A DNA stretch of 64,000 nt, from contig VXAZ01008129.1 of NCBI GenBank assembly GCA_013399875.1, positions 226,170 through 290,169 on the forward strand, written 5' to 3'. Positions within the stretch are counted from its first letter, which is position 1; each line of letters starts with the position of its first letter. This DNA comes from Gymnorhina tibicen. Taxonomy: Eukaryota > Chordata > Aves > Passeriformes > Artamidae. The notes under the pieces are model-generated. The model did no database searches, was not told the origin of the DNA, and worked only from the letters and a program-made list of their open reading frames with translations. A program made the position numbers and the translations under genes. Positions 40,693 through 53,542 of this stretch are shown here, in pieces.

Positions 40693-41337
40693 AATTGGGA
40701 TTGAATATCCAGCAGTCATATTATCTATACTACAATTTTTATTTCAGACTTTATTCTTAAGTGCTGTTTCAGTGATTCATATGAGGCAGTAAATCCTGTA
40801 ATAATCATGCCTGTGGGACTGCTGAAAGCAAAGTTTATTGTTACATCCAAAGCCAACAGATCTATAAAGGAACGAAATAAATGCATAGCTATTGTTTACA
40901 TTTGAAGATATGTTCTGCCCTTTCATTGCTTCACAAAAAACGTGACTCACAAGTGCCATTAAGGGAGTTTAGGGCATACTTTAATCCTTTAAAACTGTTG
41001 ATGGACATCAGCAAGAATGTAGAGTAATTTAAGGAAGCAAAACCCGCCTGGTGATCAGGATTGCAATTTTTTTTTTAAAGCAGAATTATAAATAATCAAA
41101 TTAATCCGTCTGATGACTTGCCTATGATCAAGATGGGTGAAATTTATGTAACCCCCCTGTCACTGTTGAAAACTAATCGTAATACCTATTAACTCTAAGA
41201 TGCTGAACTATTACCAGGAATACTGCATAAAATATGCAGGGTTATGGATTGGCAAACTGAATTTTTAGCTGCAAGCTGAAACAGAATCAAAGTTTTTCTA
41301 TTATTCTAATACATACAATAATAGTTTATTGTAGGAG

Positions 41338-41353
41338 AATAATAATAATAATA
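41338..41353. repeat. (AAT)n microsatellite
   Basis: About five perfect AAT units. Confidence 0.9.
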
Positions 41354-41539
41354 CCAATAACACTGGCAATGTTTTTGTTTGTCCTAATGATGGTAAGATC
41401 CAGTTATTACAATTGTTAGAGAGATGCCTCTGCCTGAATTAAGGTGCAAATGAGATCATGTGCCAAAGCAGAAAATAGGGATTTTATGTAACAGTAAGTG
41501 TGATATAGAGAGAAATAGAAAGAAATAGTAAAAAGAGGC

Positions 41540-41963
41540 AGGGACACACTCAATTCTAACTGGGCCCTGGCTTCCCTAACCTTATCCCTAGCACCCTGCA
41601 CAATTTTACTCTATTCCTCCCAAGCCACTTGCCCTTGTTTGCACCTTCTGAAAGCTTCTTTTTTCTCTCTGAGCTTGCTCAGCAGCTCCTTATCCATCCA
41701 TGGAGGCCTGCTGGCATTTTTGCCCGATTGCCTCCTTGTCGGGATGCATCTTGTCTGAGCTTGGAGAAAGTGATCCTTGAATACCAGCCAGCATCCTTGG
41801 GCCCCTCTGCCCTCCAGGGCTCTTTCCCATTGGACTCTACTGAGTAGCACCTTGAAGAGGCCAAAGTCTGCTGTCCCGAAATCCAGGGCAGTCAGCTTGC
41901 TGTGCGCCCTCTTCACTGTCCTAAGGATCTCAACCCCTAACCACCTTGTGGTTGCGTTATGAA
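41540..41963 (-). mobile_element. Internal CR1 LINE ORF2 fragment, inactivated
   Basis: Read on the minus strand this encodes the linker between endonuclease and reverse transcriptase of CR1 ORF2. Recognisable stretches are KLTALDFGTADFGLF, then ALEGRGAQGCWLVFKDHFLQ, then SRPPWMDKELLSKLREKKEA and RRCKQGQVAWEE, then VQGARDKVREARAQLELS. After AWEE an in-frame TAG (41611-41613) replaces the tyrosine usual in the family. Near 41935-41945 an apparent one-base insertion shifts frame. Neither the reverse transcriptase domain nor the CR1 3' end follows, so this is a piece truncated on both sides rather than a simple 5'-truncated insertion. Confidence 0.9.
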
Positions 41964-44900
41964 TGGTGTGTTTTACCCATGAAGAATAAAATTCACTTTA
42001 CTCTTTCAGGATGCTTTTTGGTTTCTTTTCTCTAGCCCAAACCAAACATACTGGAAACCGCATGAATATGATTACTTTTCGCTGGCTTCAGAATTTTTAT
42101 ATAACCGAACGAATACACCTTGTATAGAAAAAAAACTTGTTTTTCTGAGACTTTCTTGTTGCCATTGGCTGCATATTTCCCTAGCTATCAAGTATAAAGA
42201 AAGAGATTCTTCTGTTAATGAATAAGTAGCTCAAATAAACTGTGATTTTTTTTTTCTTTAAATTAAGTTTGTTGCCTTGCAACCTTTTGCTCCTAGCCTT
42301 CAAATCCAGTGCAGAGTGGTTCCCTCCGATAGTAGAATGCTGTGACATTTCTCAAGGAGCTTTGCTAATTTCCTTGACTTTCATATTAGCTGGATCAGCA
42401 AGTACTAGATTTATTTCTCATTCTTTGCTCTCTTCCAGGCTCTCAGTCACAGTGAGCATCCACTCTAAACTACTGACTTTGCCTTTGCTTGTCTGGGACT
42501 GCAGTGGAGGAGGGAGGGAGATGTAAGGAATGAGAACACATTTTTACATTCTAATCATCCAGGCCCCATTTGCTAGTAATTCTGCCAATCCACTCCGATT
42601 TTGAGAGATACAAGGAAGAGAGAAGAGATGGTGCCTTTTAATTCCCTTTTGCTAAAAGACCTTTTGACATTTTATTCTTCATTTCACCCTAGAATCCCAT
42701 TCTGTAAGACTTACTCTCAGTGCTTTCTTACCTAAAAAGATGATCATTGGTAGGATGGAGCTCCTGAGACCATATTTAGTTAATATTTAAGGGTTACGTA
42801 AAGAAAGTTATTCATAAAATATTCTCGTCTGGTCCATCTTTCTTGCTAGATGTGTAGCAGTGCTACCAACTGCTGTGTCCTGAGTTTCCTCCCAGTACTC
42901 CTGAATTATACATCCTGAATCCCTGGGAAGGACTGGAGCGTCATAGCTGTTTCATAGGTGTCCTGTCTCGGCCATGGGCTACCTGCTGTGGTCACGGTCC
43001 TCATCACAGCTATTATATTGTGTTTTAGCACACAAGATGTATTTCGAATTAATACCTTGCTCTGATTTTTCAAAGTTTTTTAATAAGCAAATGCTTTTCA
43101 TGGGCACAAAAAAAACCAAAATAGGCCACATCAGGTAAGCAGAGAGATCAGAACAGTTGTAGTAGCTGCACTTAAAATCTTTAACTGATCAGGAGAGAGA
43201 TGAGGTTTAGAAATATGATTTAGTTTCTTACACACAGTCTTAGGAAAAAGTAAATTGCTGAGATAATGAATATGATTGGAGAGGCTCATTAAGTCATACC
43301 TAAGGGAAATGTTTGTCTGTTCTGCTCTTAACAGTACTGCCAACTCTGCAGAAAAAAAGAATTAGAAAACAACCCACAAACCCAAACTAAATAAAAAACA
43401 ACCATGAAGCATCTGTAAACGTCTTTGCTCAGAGTGTTTCTTGTAACACAGTAGGGATAGGTTTAATAACTGTTTTCTGAGACTTAAGTATTCTTTAAAT
43501 TTTTTTAAAACTGTTTGCGATACGCAAGGATAACCATGCAAATGTCTTTTTGCTAAACCACCATTCATCCTTTGGAAATTATCATTACATAGTGAAATCA
43601 GGGAGGAAACTTACTCTTCTTGTCAACCTCCAATTGTTTAGGGCAGTGTAAAGCAGAATGTATCAGAGTCTATTCATAGGTAGGTAGCATTTAAGGGCTG
43701 AGTCACTGAAATTTTGAACTAAAGTTAGAGTTTCAGCTTGAATACCAGAAATTATTTCTAGAGTATATAATTAGAGCTTAACTATAATCAGTATCTCCCT
43801 GTAAGGAGAGCTTTGTTGATATCCATTACATGTATTATTGTTGCAAGGTCTTTTTTTTTTTACATGTACCCTTCTACATATTACTGCCCACATCTTTTTA
43901 ACCTTTTATGAACAGCCAGATTTACATGTTCCGATTTCAACAAATGTCAGTAGTTTTCATATTTGGGAGAATGGGTTTATATTGCATTTTAAGGTAAATT
44001 CTTTCAATGATCTGCAGCTTCCTTGGCCGAATCTGCATCTTTCTCAGAGTCCAAGATAAAACTTAACCAACACTCAGCCAAGTGGTACAATAGGCTTCTC
44101 TGTAATCCCCAGTATATTTCCCATTTTGTCCGTATATGTGTTATTGTTGACTTATGTTGTTGACTCATCCTTTGAAGGACTGCTCACTAATCAGTTATCC
44201 TTTAAGTCAATAATTTTTGCTGAAAACCATAATTTCATTAGTTTTTCTCAAATTGCTTTTCCAATACAGAAAGAAGTTTCTGAATCTTAAATTGCACTGT
44301 GTTCTCACGTGGAATGCTGCGGAATCAAAGCACGTATAGGTCATTACAGGAGCCTTAAATTTATGTCCAATTTCTGGAGATAAGAAAGACTACTTGTTTT
44401 AAGAATCTGAAGCTGGATCATGAATTCCCAGACTAAATAAGTCACCCCACACCTTCTTCTCCTTCAGTCATTCCCTTTTTCTCCTTTCAGGCTGGACAAA
44501 CCACATGCTATCAGCATTCTTCTATTTCTTTCTTATTCTGATAGAAGTACAGATAATATTTCCAACTTTGAGTCTTAAAAAATCTCTGCATGGAGCTGCT
44601 TGTTTCCTGGCAGGCATTATGGCTCTTTTCAAAGAAATGGTATCACTGTTGGTCTGGTTCTGGGTGCTGTTAGGCAAAGATGGAACTTGAAGGATTGTTC
44701 TTACTCCAGACATGTTACAATTTAAAGTTATAATTTTCTCTCTCTTGAACATCCAGTGCTCTTCTGAATCTGCTGCTTCCTCATCATATCTTGTCTCTGT
44801 TATTTTGTTAAACAAGATCTGTCCCACTCTTCCCTCTTGTGAAATTTGACAGTTCTGTCTTGACAATGACTGATGTTACAGTATCTTTACAGGGCAATTC

Positions 44901-45210
44901 ATTAACCCTTTTTGTGCTGGCCACACAAGACATTTGCATGGTCCATTAGCTTCCCTTTCTTCCTCTATGGAAAGTGGTGTCTATTCACATTCATAAGCAG
45001 AAATATCTGAATGGATTGGAGCCCACTGGTGATCTGACAAAACTATTCCTTTTAATCTGTGTATAATTCCCAGGGAAAGTAGAATTGAAGTTATCAAAGG
45101 AAGTGTGCACCACAGTCCTAAATTTCTGTGGTAGCTTCTGCCATTGTCATGAGGTCCAACTTGAGACATTTTCAGTAGAACTCAGAAAGTTTCCCTCAAG
45201 AAAGGGAACA

Positions 45211-45302
45211 GGCTTAAAAAAAAAAAAAAAANNNNNNNNNNNNNNNAACAAAAAAAAACCAAACAAACACCAACAAACCACAGGAAAACAAACCCAAACC
45301 CC
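45211..45302. repeat. A-rich and A/C-rich tract containing an assembly gap
   Basis: A poly(A) run from about 45216 to 45231 is followed by 15 Ns (45232-45246), then AACAAAAAAAAACC and AAACAAACACC-type units to about 45302. The Ns are unresolved sequence, so the true length of the tract is unknown. Open frames crossing the gap are not interpretable. Confidence 0.9.
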
Positions 45303-48300
45303 TGCAATAAACGAGCAAAAAAATCTCCCCCGCAAACCTCACCAAGATGAAACAGCACATGCTACCTCTGTCCCAGCTCTGGGTGAACTGTGAATCCAAA
45401 GGTGTTTATAGAACCATTGTTTATTTTCTGTAGGCCTATGTTCTATGAACTTGAGTTCTGCACTTTTTTGTAGGATACTTAAAAGACTGTAATTTTTGCT
45501 GTATTTTGGAATATTTTTTTATGCCCTTATTTTGCTTGTATCTTTTTTCACCTGTGTTTGCAAAGCAATTAGTGAGTAAAGTTTGCATTACCTGTGAGAG
45601 ATGGATATCACCAGCAGTGATGGCTAGGTGGTTGCCTGCCATGTTTTTCTACCCATAGTCATTAGATACTATGATTGCACTAAGATTTCAGAGGACTTCT
45701 CACACGGAGTATTTTATGTGGTTTCATTTCTTGGGAAGGTAAAAAGTTCATTTCTTTAAGAAGCTGTTGCAATCCATTCAAAATAATTCTTAAGCTCTCT
45801 TCAGGGTAATCCTTTGTGACACGGAGAAGAAAAATTTCCTATTTCAATCTATCACTTTACTATAATTCACAGTCACCAATTCCCCTTATCATTCACCTTC
45901 CTAAGCCTTCTGTGCTTGCAAAGCTTCCACTTGGAACACAGAGTTGCAGCTATACTGGCAGAGATTTATCTTTTTCTGTGAGATGAAAGTAATCAAGACG
46001 TAGTAGGTTTTTATTTTTTTAATAGAAAAGGAGTTATAGGATTCTTCATTAATGACTTGAAAATATAAATGTCTTTGTCCAGCAGAAAGCAGCACTGTTC
46101 ACATGTTGGAGCTTGTTGTTGGAGGCTGCAGCTGAGTTAACTTGTGTGGGTGCACAAGTGGGTGCTGCCTGAACATGGGTTTAGAGTGTTTGGTCCTAAA
46201 TTAGCCTGTACATCAACAGATGGGAGCAAGCAACAATAGCAGTAAGAAACACTGCGAGGACAAGTACGATTTATATTTACAGCGTCTCTAATGATTTTAA
46301 AGAAGGATCTGTTGCCTGTTAGCCATACTTCCTGATACCCTAGGATGCTCTCTAAAAGTCTCTCTTGGTTTGACAGGTCATTCACAGGTGTGCCTGTTTG
46401 ACACAGATGATTAATCAAATTAAACCTCAAAATGTTTACGCTTGCGTGCCTAAGGTCAAACCTATAGCAAGTGTTCCATATGAGTGCCAAGTTTTGCTTC
46501 AAGAAGCTGAGAAGCAACAACAAATTTTTAGAGTTAGCAAAACATAATCGTCTTATCAGTTTTAAACAGATGGAAGTTTGGAAGAAAAAGTATCTTGTTT
46601 CAGCATGCCTATTTCTCACTTACTTTCTTAGAAGTTCACTTTTATATCTATGTGATTATTCAACTGACACAGAAAACATTTCTGATAATACATAAAAGGA
46701 AAAACTGACCACATCCTCATTCTTTAAATGTGCTTGCAGAGATGCTATGCAAACCTTTGTTTTATCTTGTCAGTTCCCTTCTGATAGTAGAGAGACTGTT
46801 TGTGGTATCCAGCCCTTCTAAAATCCATATGTCTCAAGTCTCACATGGGAGTTGGACTTCCTGAGACCTTTATCCCAAAGAGCTTGTACCAACGATCCAA
46901 ATTCTTTAGATATTCATTCTGTCCATGTTGTTGAAGTTAACCTATTGAACCAACAAAAGAACAGAAAAAAATATAGCTTCCACAAGGGTCCATTTCTAGA
47001 AGAGAAGCCTAAATTTTAGGCTGTATCCAAGTAAGAGAATGATCTTTTTCTGACCTGCCTTTGTTTGCTTAAAACTCACATTTTAGTATGTATGCTGTGT
47101 AAAGTGTGAATTTCTTCTTATGCACAACTCCTACCACAGTGGAAGCCTTTTTGGTAATCAGTGTTATCTTCTGGAATCTGTTTCAGGCCAACAGTGGAGA
47201 TGGTGAATCATGTTCCCTTTGTATAAATATGTATGATAAATTCATTGTGGTAAATAGGTTTCTTCAGTGTCTTGTCACCATTAATACACTTTCAATGTTA
47301 GGTCCAGCAGGTAACAGTGTTGCATGATGATGACTGGTACATTATAATAATAGTGACCTATATAATATTTTGATTTATATTTTGTTTGCTTTTGTACCCA
47401 CATAGAGTGATAAGGAATCACTTCTGTGAATATCTACATGAAGATTTTTTTTTTCCAAGTGATTTTACTTAGAAATAAAATTAAAATTGGTTGACATAAG
47501 TATGCTCTGTGACTGTATGTACTAAATTTGTTTTTCTGATTATTCAAATTGTGTTACATACTTCATTATTTTAAACAAAGTACAAGCAAAAAAGGATCTT
47601 TGCAGTTGATTACAGTTTCTTTGTTCAGACACTTCATAAAAGCAAACTCTATTTTAGGTTCAATTTTGTTTTTTTAATTTTTAGACTTAAATGGAAAAGA
47701 TATTTCTGATTTCCTGAAGGTCTATATACATCTTCTCTCCCTCTCATTGTAACATGCACACATTTTGAGATAAGTTTCAGAGGCATTGATTTTCCCTCTA
47801 GGAGCACATCACTTCCTTCTTAATAATTGCCTGCCTGGCAGCTGATGACAGCATTTTCCTTCTACACTTAAAGGAAAAAGAATCTTATCCAAAGCCCACT
47901 GAAAGTGGTGAGAGTCTTTTAAAATACTGTGTCTTTGGGCCCAAACCAAAGACTCAGATTGCAACCCCAGAGGAAAACCTATCAATTAAACCCCGGCCTT
48001 AATGCTTTGAAACATATGAGGGAGTGAAGATCTTGTTGTTGTTGTTGCACAATGAGGATATTTCTGAAATACCTCTGAACCGCATTCCTCCTGTACCTAT
48101 GAGATTGGTGAGGTGATTTTGACTGGGGTTTTTCATGTTGTGGTCATGCAGTGCTGTGCATAAAGGTTTTTACATCATTAACTTCCTGACTACGCTGCAA
48201 TTGAAAGAGTGAAGTTTATCTATGATTCTATAGCTGTACAAATAGAATACCTCTGCTTCACTTATAGCTGTTTGCCAGGAGCTAATGTGACATGTAGATG

Positions 48301-48368
48301 ACTGAGTACCAAAAAAGCAGTACCAAAATCAAATCTCCCGAAAATCACGCATTTTGTTGTCTTTATAG

Positions 48369-48752
48369 GGACGATATCTGTGAACACGTTACGTACTCCA
48401 TATACAGCACCAGGGGAAAGTGAAATTCTTGACTTGGATGATGACTTGTACCTTGGAGGCTTACCAGAAAATAAAGCAGGCCTGGTCTTCCCGACAGAGG
48501 TGTGGACAGCACTCCTCAATTATGGATACGTCGGCTGCATTAGAGATTTATTCATTGATGGTCAAAGCAAAGATATTCGGCAGATGGCTGAAATTCAAAG
48601 CACAGCTGGAGTAAAACCCTCATGCTCAAGAGAAACTGCAAAACCTTGCCTTAGCAACCCCTGTAAAAACAATGGTGTGTGCAGGGACGGGTGGAACAGA
48701 TATGTGTGTGATTGCTCTGGCACGGGGTACCTTGGCAGATCGTGTGAAAGAG
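48369..48752 (+). CDS. NRXN1: Neurexin-1-alpha exon: second half of LNS3 and EGF-like domain 2
   Basis: This internal exon is 384 nt and phase 1 at both ends. It joins G from the previous exon to give [19 protein letters not shown], then [17 protein letters not shown] and the LNS-typical [15 protein letters not shown]. The cysteine in GCIRD and the one in KPSCSRE should form the terminal LNS3 disulfide. The EGF-like module follows with six cysteines in order: KPC, NPC, GVC, YVC, DC and SC ([14 protein letters not shown], then [18 protein letters not shown]). The acceptor is TTTATAG before GGACG, and the donor is GAAAGAG followed by GTAGGT. In alpha-neurexins this EGF module is the hinge between LNS3 and LNS4 in the extracellular stalk. 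Reading through the donor gives about 21 extra residues, then a stop overlapped by AATAAA signals (see findings). Confidence 0.97.
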
Positions 48753-48812
48753 GTAGGTTCCACGAGATGACTGCACTTCTATTTCTTTGTTTAAAAAAAA
48801 GCACAACCATAA

Positions 48813-48822
48813 AATAAATAAA
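48813..48822 (+). promoter_or_regulatory. Two overlapping AATAAA signals just after the EGF2 exon
   Basis: AATAAA occurs at 48813-48818 and again at 48817-48822. It overlaps the first in-frame stop (48815-48817) met when the exon at 48369 is read through its donor. A poly(A) signal 60 nt past a 5' splice site could support premature polyadenylation, but AT-rich introns carry many chance AATAAA hexamers. Confidence 0.3.
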
Positions 48823-51800
48823 ATCCTGTACAGTGATTAAAAATGGTAAACTATCATTAACTGTCCTGAGGAAAAAAGGATCCTTGATTTCACCTGATGT
48901 GAGGTGGAGCCCTGCTCTAGACTTAAAGGAGTAACTAGAGGTAAGATCCTAGGGGAGACTCTAAGGTGCATGAAGAAGTATTACGTGGCTATGACAGAGA
49001 GCCAGTAACGCTGAGTGTCTCCTAGAAAATGCCTCCTTTTGTGTCTCATCATACATTGCTGAGTTCTGAAAAGCTTTGTGAAAGCAATTTTTAATATTAT
49101 TGCATTGCTAAATGGTCATGTTCCAGTTCCAAACTGAGGTCTTGTTCTCTGCCAATTTATGTCAATATCAGTATATGATTAAATTTACTTTTGAATTTCA
49201 CAGTGTCACTTAAATCCATGGCCAGAACTTCATCCATGAGTCAAAGCAGAAGATTCAGTAGGAATTAAATATTTTTACTTATCTCTTTTTTAAAAGATCC
49301 TAGTACCCAAGGAAACTGTAGTTATCTAAAATCTCTGAGTACTACTCTTACCTAGAAAAGGTAACAGTGAAGTTGAGAAACTCCATTTATTTAACTGAAA
49401 AGGCAGATAGTAGCAAGGAAGGCAGATGCTGAGGTTAGTTAATAGACAGAAAACCCTGTAATTTATTTAAAATTGCAGAGTGTGCTAATAAAAGATTTTA
49501 ATGTAAGTAGGTAAATGATAAAAAAAAAAGTGGTTAATATTTTAGGGTTTTAATTTTAATCTTATAGAAATAGATTTAGGGAATAGAAAGTGTTTCAATG
49601 CCAGGAGTTTTATTTTTTCATCTCACATTTGACACAGTATTTTCTTCAGATTGTCTTCAACCTGAAATCTAAACCTAAAGTTTATTGAATATGTAAGTTC
49701 TTTTCATCTAGTTTGATTAACTTTTCCAGTCAGATGAAACAAAAATGTATTCTTTAGAAATAAAACCCCCAATGAATGCTTTAAGTTGTGTGTCAGTAGG
49801 TATGTGCATTTACGTAGTATAGATACTTCCATATTATCAGCATTTGCAACTAGATTCTCAGATGCTTCTGTGGGGTTTTTCTGCCTTATTTTTTGACTGT
49901 TTATGCCTTTGGCTCACGGCCAGCTGTTCTGAGCTCTCCAGACTGTTGTTCCTGGTGTAGCGGAGCTGGCAGAGGGATAACGGAGCTGCCTGATGCATCA
50001 CCGCAGCCCTCGGTTAAACATGGCTGGTGTACCACCCTGTGGCCAAACTCTCCTATTACAGAGGGGCTCAAGCAAAAACCGGATTCCTTTTTTTTTTTTG
50101 TTGTTTTTTTTTTTAATTTCCACTTAAAAGCCAGGAAACATGTGCCTTAGAGACATAAACACATGCAGATCTGCGAAGAACTAAAAGCAGGCTTCATCAC
50201 AGCAATTTTCCCATACGTATATTGGACAGGTGGTGATGTTTTATAAAGAAACCTTTGCGTTTTTTATTTCTTGTGCCTTATTTTCAAGCATCGTCCAGCT
50301 TAAGGCTTCATTTTGGCAGTGCATTCCCCTGGCGGGAATGGTGGTACTGGAGTGGTGATGTTGGCTCCCCTACAATAACATTCGGGTTTTGTCCAGCAGG
50401 AATATGTATGGCACTTCAGCAGTATGAGCTCGTTTCCTGCTCTTGGGTTTCCCTCTCCAGAGGGAACTTCACTGAAAGGAGATGTCTTCTCAGTAATATT
50501 CATATCCCAAGTGGCCGTGCATTAATAAGATTATAGCTTTTGGGATTCTGAAAGCGTCGTGTTGGCATCCTACCACATAAAGTTATTATAACTACTACCC
50601 GTGTGTAGGAACTGATAAACTTTTGTATTTGGTGATACTGGCAGCACACTTATAATTGTTCAAACTAATTTAAATAAAAAGGGAACATGCTCATTTTAGC
50701 AAACAATACAGTTCCACAAAGAAAAGAAAGCTTTCGAATAAAATACTGGAGATTAAACAACTAGAATATTTAACATTAAGTAAGTAAGGTGTCTTCAGGA
50801 AATAAAAGTGTGGAGCTACTTTTTATTGCCATTTAATTTCTTTTTTTATTTTTCATATTATTTCCCCTGAAATAGCAGTGTTAACATCCATACATGGATG
50901 TTTACTGTACAATACAGAACCTGAAATAATTTCAGTTTATTAGTGCACAAAACCCCTGAAACACCACTGTGGTCTATTTTAATTTGTGTGAATACTTAAA
51001 ATTATATATATACACATATATATTTATATCCACATCCATTTTATCCTGTTGCAAGTTATTCTGGATTTTATTCTTGATTTTCAGTAAGGGTAAACATCAG
51101 CATAATCTGTAGGTTGGTTTTAGTAGATTATGAAAACTCTAGCAGATGGATGGACAGATGCCACAGCAATATAATTTGGCGTCCTCTCTTACTTTGTGGA
51201 TCACAGTGACTGATTGCCTCCTGGCAAAGCCTTTTGCAGGTGTATTCTTCTGACTGGATGGCCAGGAACAATAGTAAAATCATCAAAGAGTGACAAGCGA
51301 AAGTAAACACACGAACAAAGGTTTATGAAGGTGACATTTCCGAGGCGAGCGTATGTTTAAAGTAGAGTGTGTGTAGATGTCCATATTGTGTGTGCACAGA
51401 CCCCTACATACACATTAAAGAAGTGTAACTTTCATTCCTTGTGTTATACCTGGATGTTTTAAAATTTTAAATTGAGAAAAATAGAGGTGGTATGAGGATA
51501 GAAGGCACAAAGAATCTGGTGTTCAAAATATTATGTTAATTCCGTCACTGTCTTAAATTAACTGATTGGTCCTGCATGTTAAAGTCGTAACAAATTTATA
51601 GTGTGGCTTAGGCTGTCAGTCCTGAAAATGCCAGTGTAGGAATTGAGAGGAATAATTTCAACTTATATTCACATGTTATCTAGTAAATAATTGCATACAG
51701 AGAAATGTTTCTATCAGATTGATGGAAATGTCCCCTATATATCTCCAAGGCTGCAGCTTTATGCCTGGGTGGACACAAATGCTATGGAGAAAACCCAAAA

Positions 51801-53389
51801 TGCCTAGGAAGAGAACAAAAAGTTCAAATTTGGCTCAGTAGTAGCCAATATATTTGAATACTCACACAATTTCTAGGAGTAAAATCATATATATCAGGTA
51901 GCATTTTCAGGGCAGGATACTGTTGCTCTACTTGTACTGGCAAATAAAACAGGATCAAAGAGCAAACCTGAATAGTTGATAACTGGCAATCCAGATTGCT
52001 CATATACATCCTGGCATGACTCTGGACTGTATAGTCTGTCATTTCTGGGCAAAGTTTGTGAGGGATTTTAGTGACAGCAGACACAGAGGGTGATTTCATG
52101 CTTTAAAAATTGCTCTGTGGGTTGCAATACAGTGCTCATATTATTGCAGACATTTTTGAAACTGAAAAAGCGGGAAAAAATTAAGAAGTCTGTCTTTGGG
52201 ACTTCACAAGCACCACAAGGGGTCCAGAGGAAACAATATCCTGCTTTATTTATTAAAATATGTACAGTGGGCATTCGTACACACCAAACATCATGTTTTT
52301 AAAGTAACACAAACTTGACTGCAGAATTTATGAGAAAGACCACTGAAATTCGAATGCCTAGTCCATACTCCTTTCACTTATATTTAAATAAGCTGTGAAT
52401 TGAAGAATAGCATTTACTCAGGAAATTCTGCTTTATTCCAAAAATATCCAGTCATCATTTCTAAGGGTAGGAGCTGATGTAGGAAAGTTTCCAGAATTGG
52501 TGCCTCAGTCTCTTGAGCAATTTAGGTAATTCCAGCTCAAGTGGAAATTAAGGTCCTGAATCTCCTCTCATGTCAGCACTGGTCTGTGCGTCCCTGGGTT
52601 TAGACACAGAGATTGTTGAGGTGGTGTGTGTGTGTGTATTTGTGTAGGAAAGAAGACTATCTAGCTGTGAAGATTTTAATAAGAAACAAATTGAAGAGAA
52701 GAATTGACAGGGGAACTGAACCCTTCAGTGGGGTTGTTTTGGAGTTTGGTTCATTTGTATGTTTTGGTTGGCTGGTTTATTTACCGCAGGAGCAGGAAAA
52801 GTTTTGAGTGTCAGGTTTATAAAACTGTCAAAGAATGACTGTATAAAACGTTTTTATATCAATCTCTGTATTATATAATACCATTTATTTCTTCTTAATA
52901 ACTCCACTGCATGCACTTATTTGCTGCCACAAAAAAACTTGTCAGTGATTTTTTTATAAGGATTTTCTGCCATTTTTCTTTTCAGCGCTATGATTCTAAC
53001 AGTGAAGCGGTAGTAAAACTATTACTCTTTTCCTTCTTTTTTTAAATGAATATCACATCCTGAGCCAAACTTACAGTCTATTATCATTTGATCTAATAAT
53101 TAAGAGAAAGCTGAAAAAGAGAGAAAAGACAGAGAAAAGACATTCTGCCAACACTTATGTGAGAACATTTAGCAGTGTAGATTTCAAGTAAAGATGAGAC
53201 ACCTCCTTGGAATTAGTTGGTCCAAAGCAAAAAAAACACAAAAGAGGCAAAAACTAAAACATATTTTTAGCTAAATTGTTCCTTCAAGGTTTGTGTACCT
53301 GCTGCATCTTGTCACTCGGATCAGTCTTACTAACCAGGCCTCGTAAATTAGCAATCCATTCTTGCTAGTTTTGTGCTTAGTTCTACTTT

Positions 53390-53542
53390 GTTTGTTGGGG
53401 GCTTGGGTTTTTTTTTTGTTTGTTTGTTTTTGTTTTGTTTGTTGTTTTGCTTTTGCTTTTGGGGTTTTTGTTTGTTTTGGTTTTGTTTGGGGTTGTTTTG
53501 TTGGTAGTTTGGGGGGTGGGTTGGTTGGTTGGTTTTTTTTTT
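53390..53542. repeat. T/G-only low-complexity tract
   Basis: About 150 bp consist almost entirely of T and G on the plus strand, built from irregular GTTT, GGTTTT and GGTTGG units, with very few A or C. Because such sequence has few stops, overlapping open frames appear on both strands (53271-53626); none is a gene. Confidence 0.9.

Larger units (their letters stand above)
39338..48368 (+). other. NRXN1: NRXN1 intron between the LNS3 exons
   Basis: This intron of about 9.0 kb begins GTAAGT and ends TTTATAG. It holds a minus-strand CR1 ORF2 fragment at 41.54-41.96 kb, an A/C-rich tract at 40605-40692, an (AAT)n microsatellite at 41338-41353, a TTG repeat at 48033-48047 and an assembly gap of 15 Ns at 45232-45246 inside an A-rich run. 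Open frames of up to about 160 codons occur (for example minus 46137-46619), but they show no recognisable domain. No other exon was seen. Confidence 0.9.

Noticed and set aside
46137..46619. 160-codon open frame on the minus strand in the LNS3 intron
   Set aside because: It has no recognisable domain and no splice or promoter context. A rough estimate from stop-codon frequency predicts a few frames of this length by chance in 64 kb on both strands.
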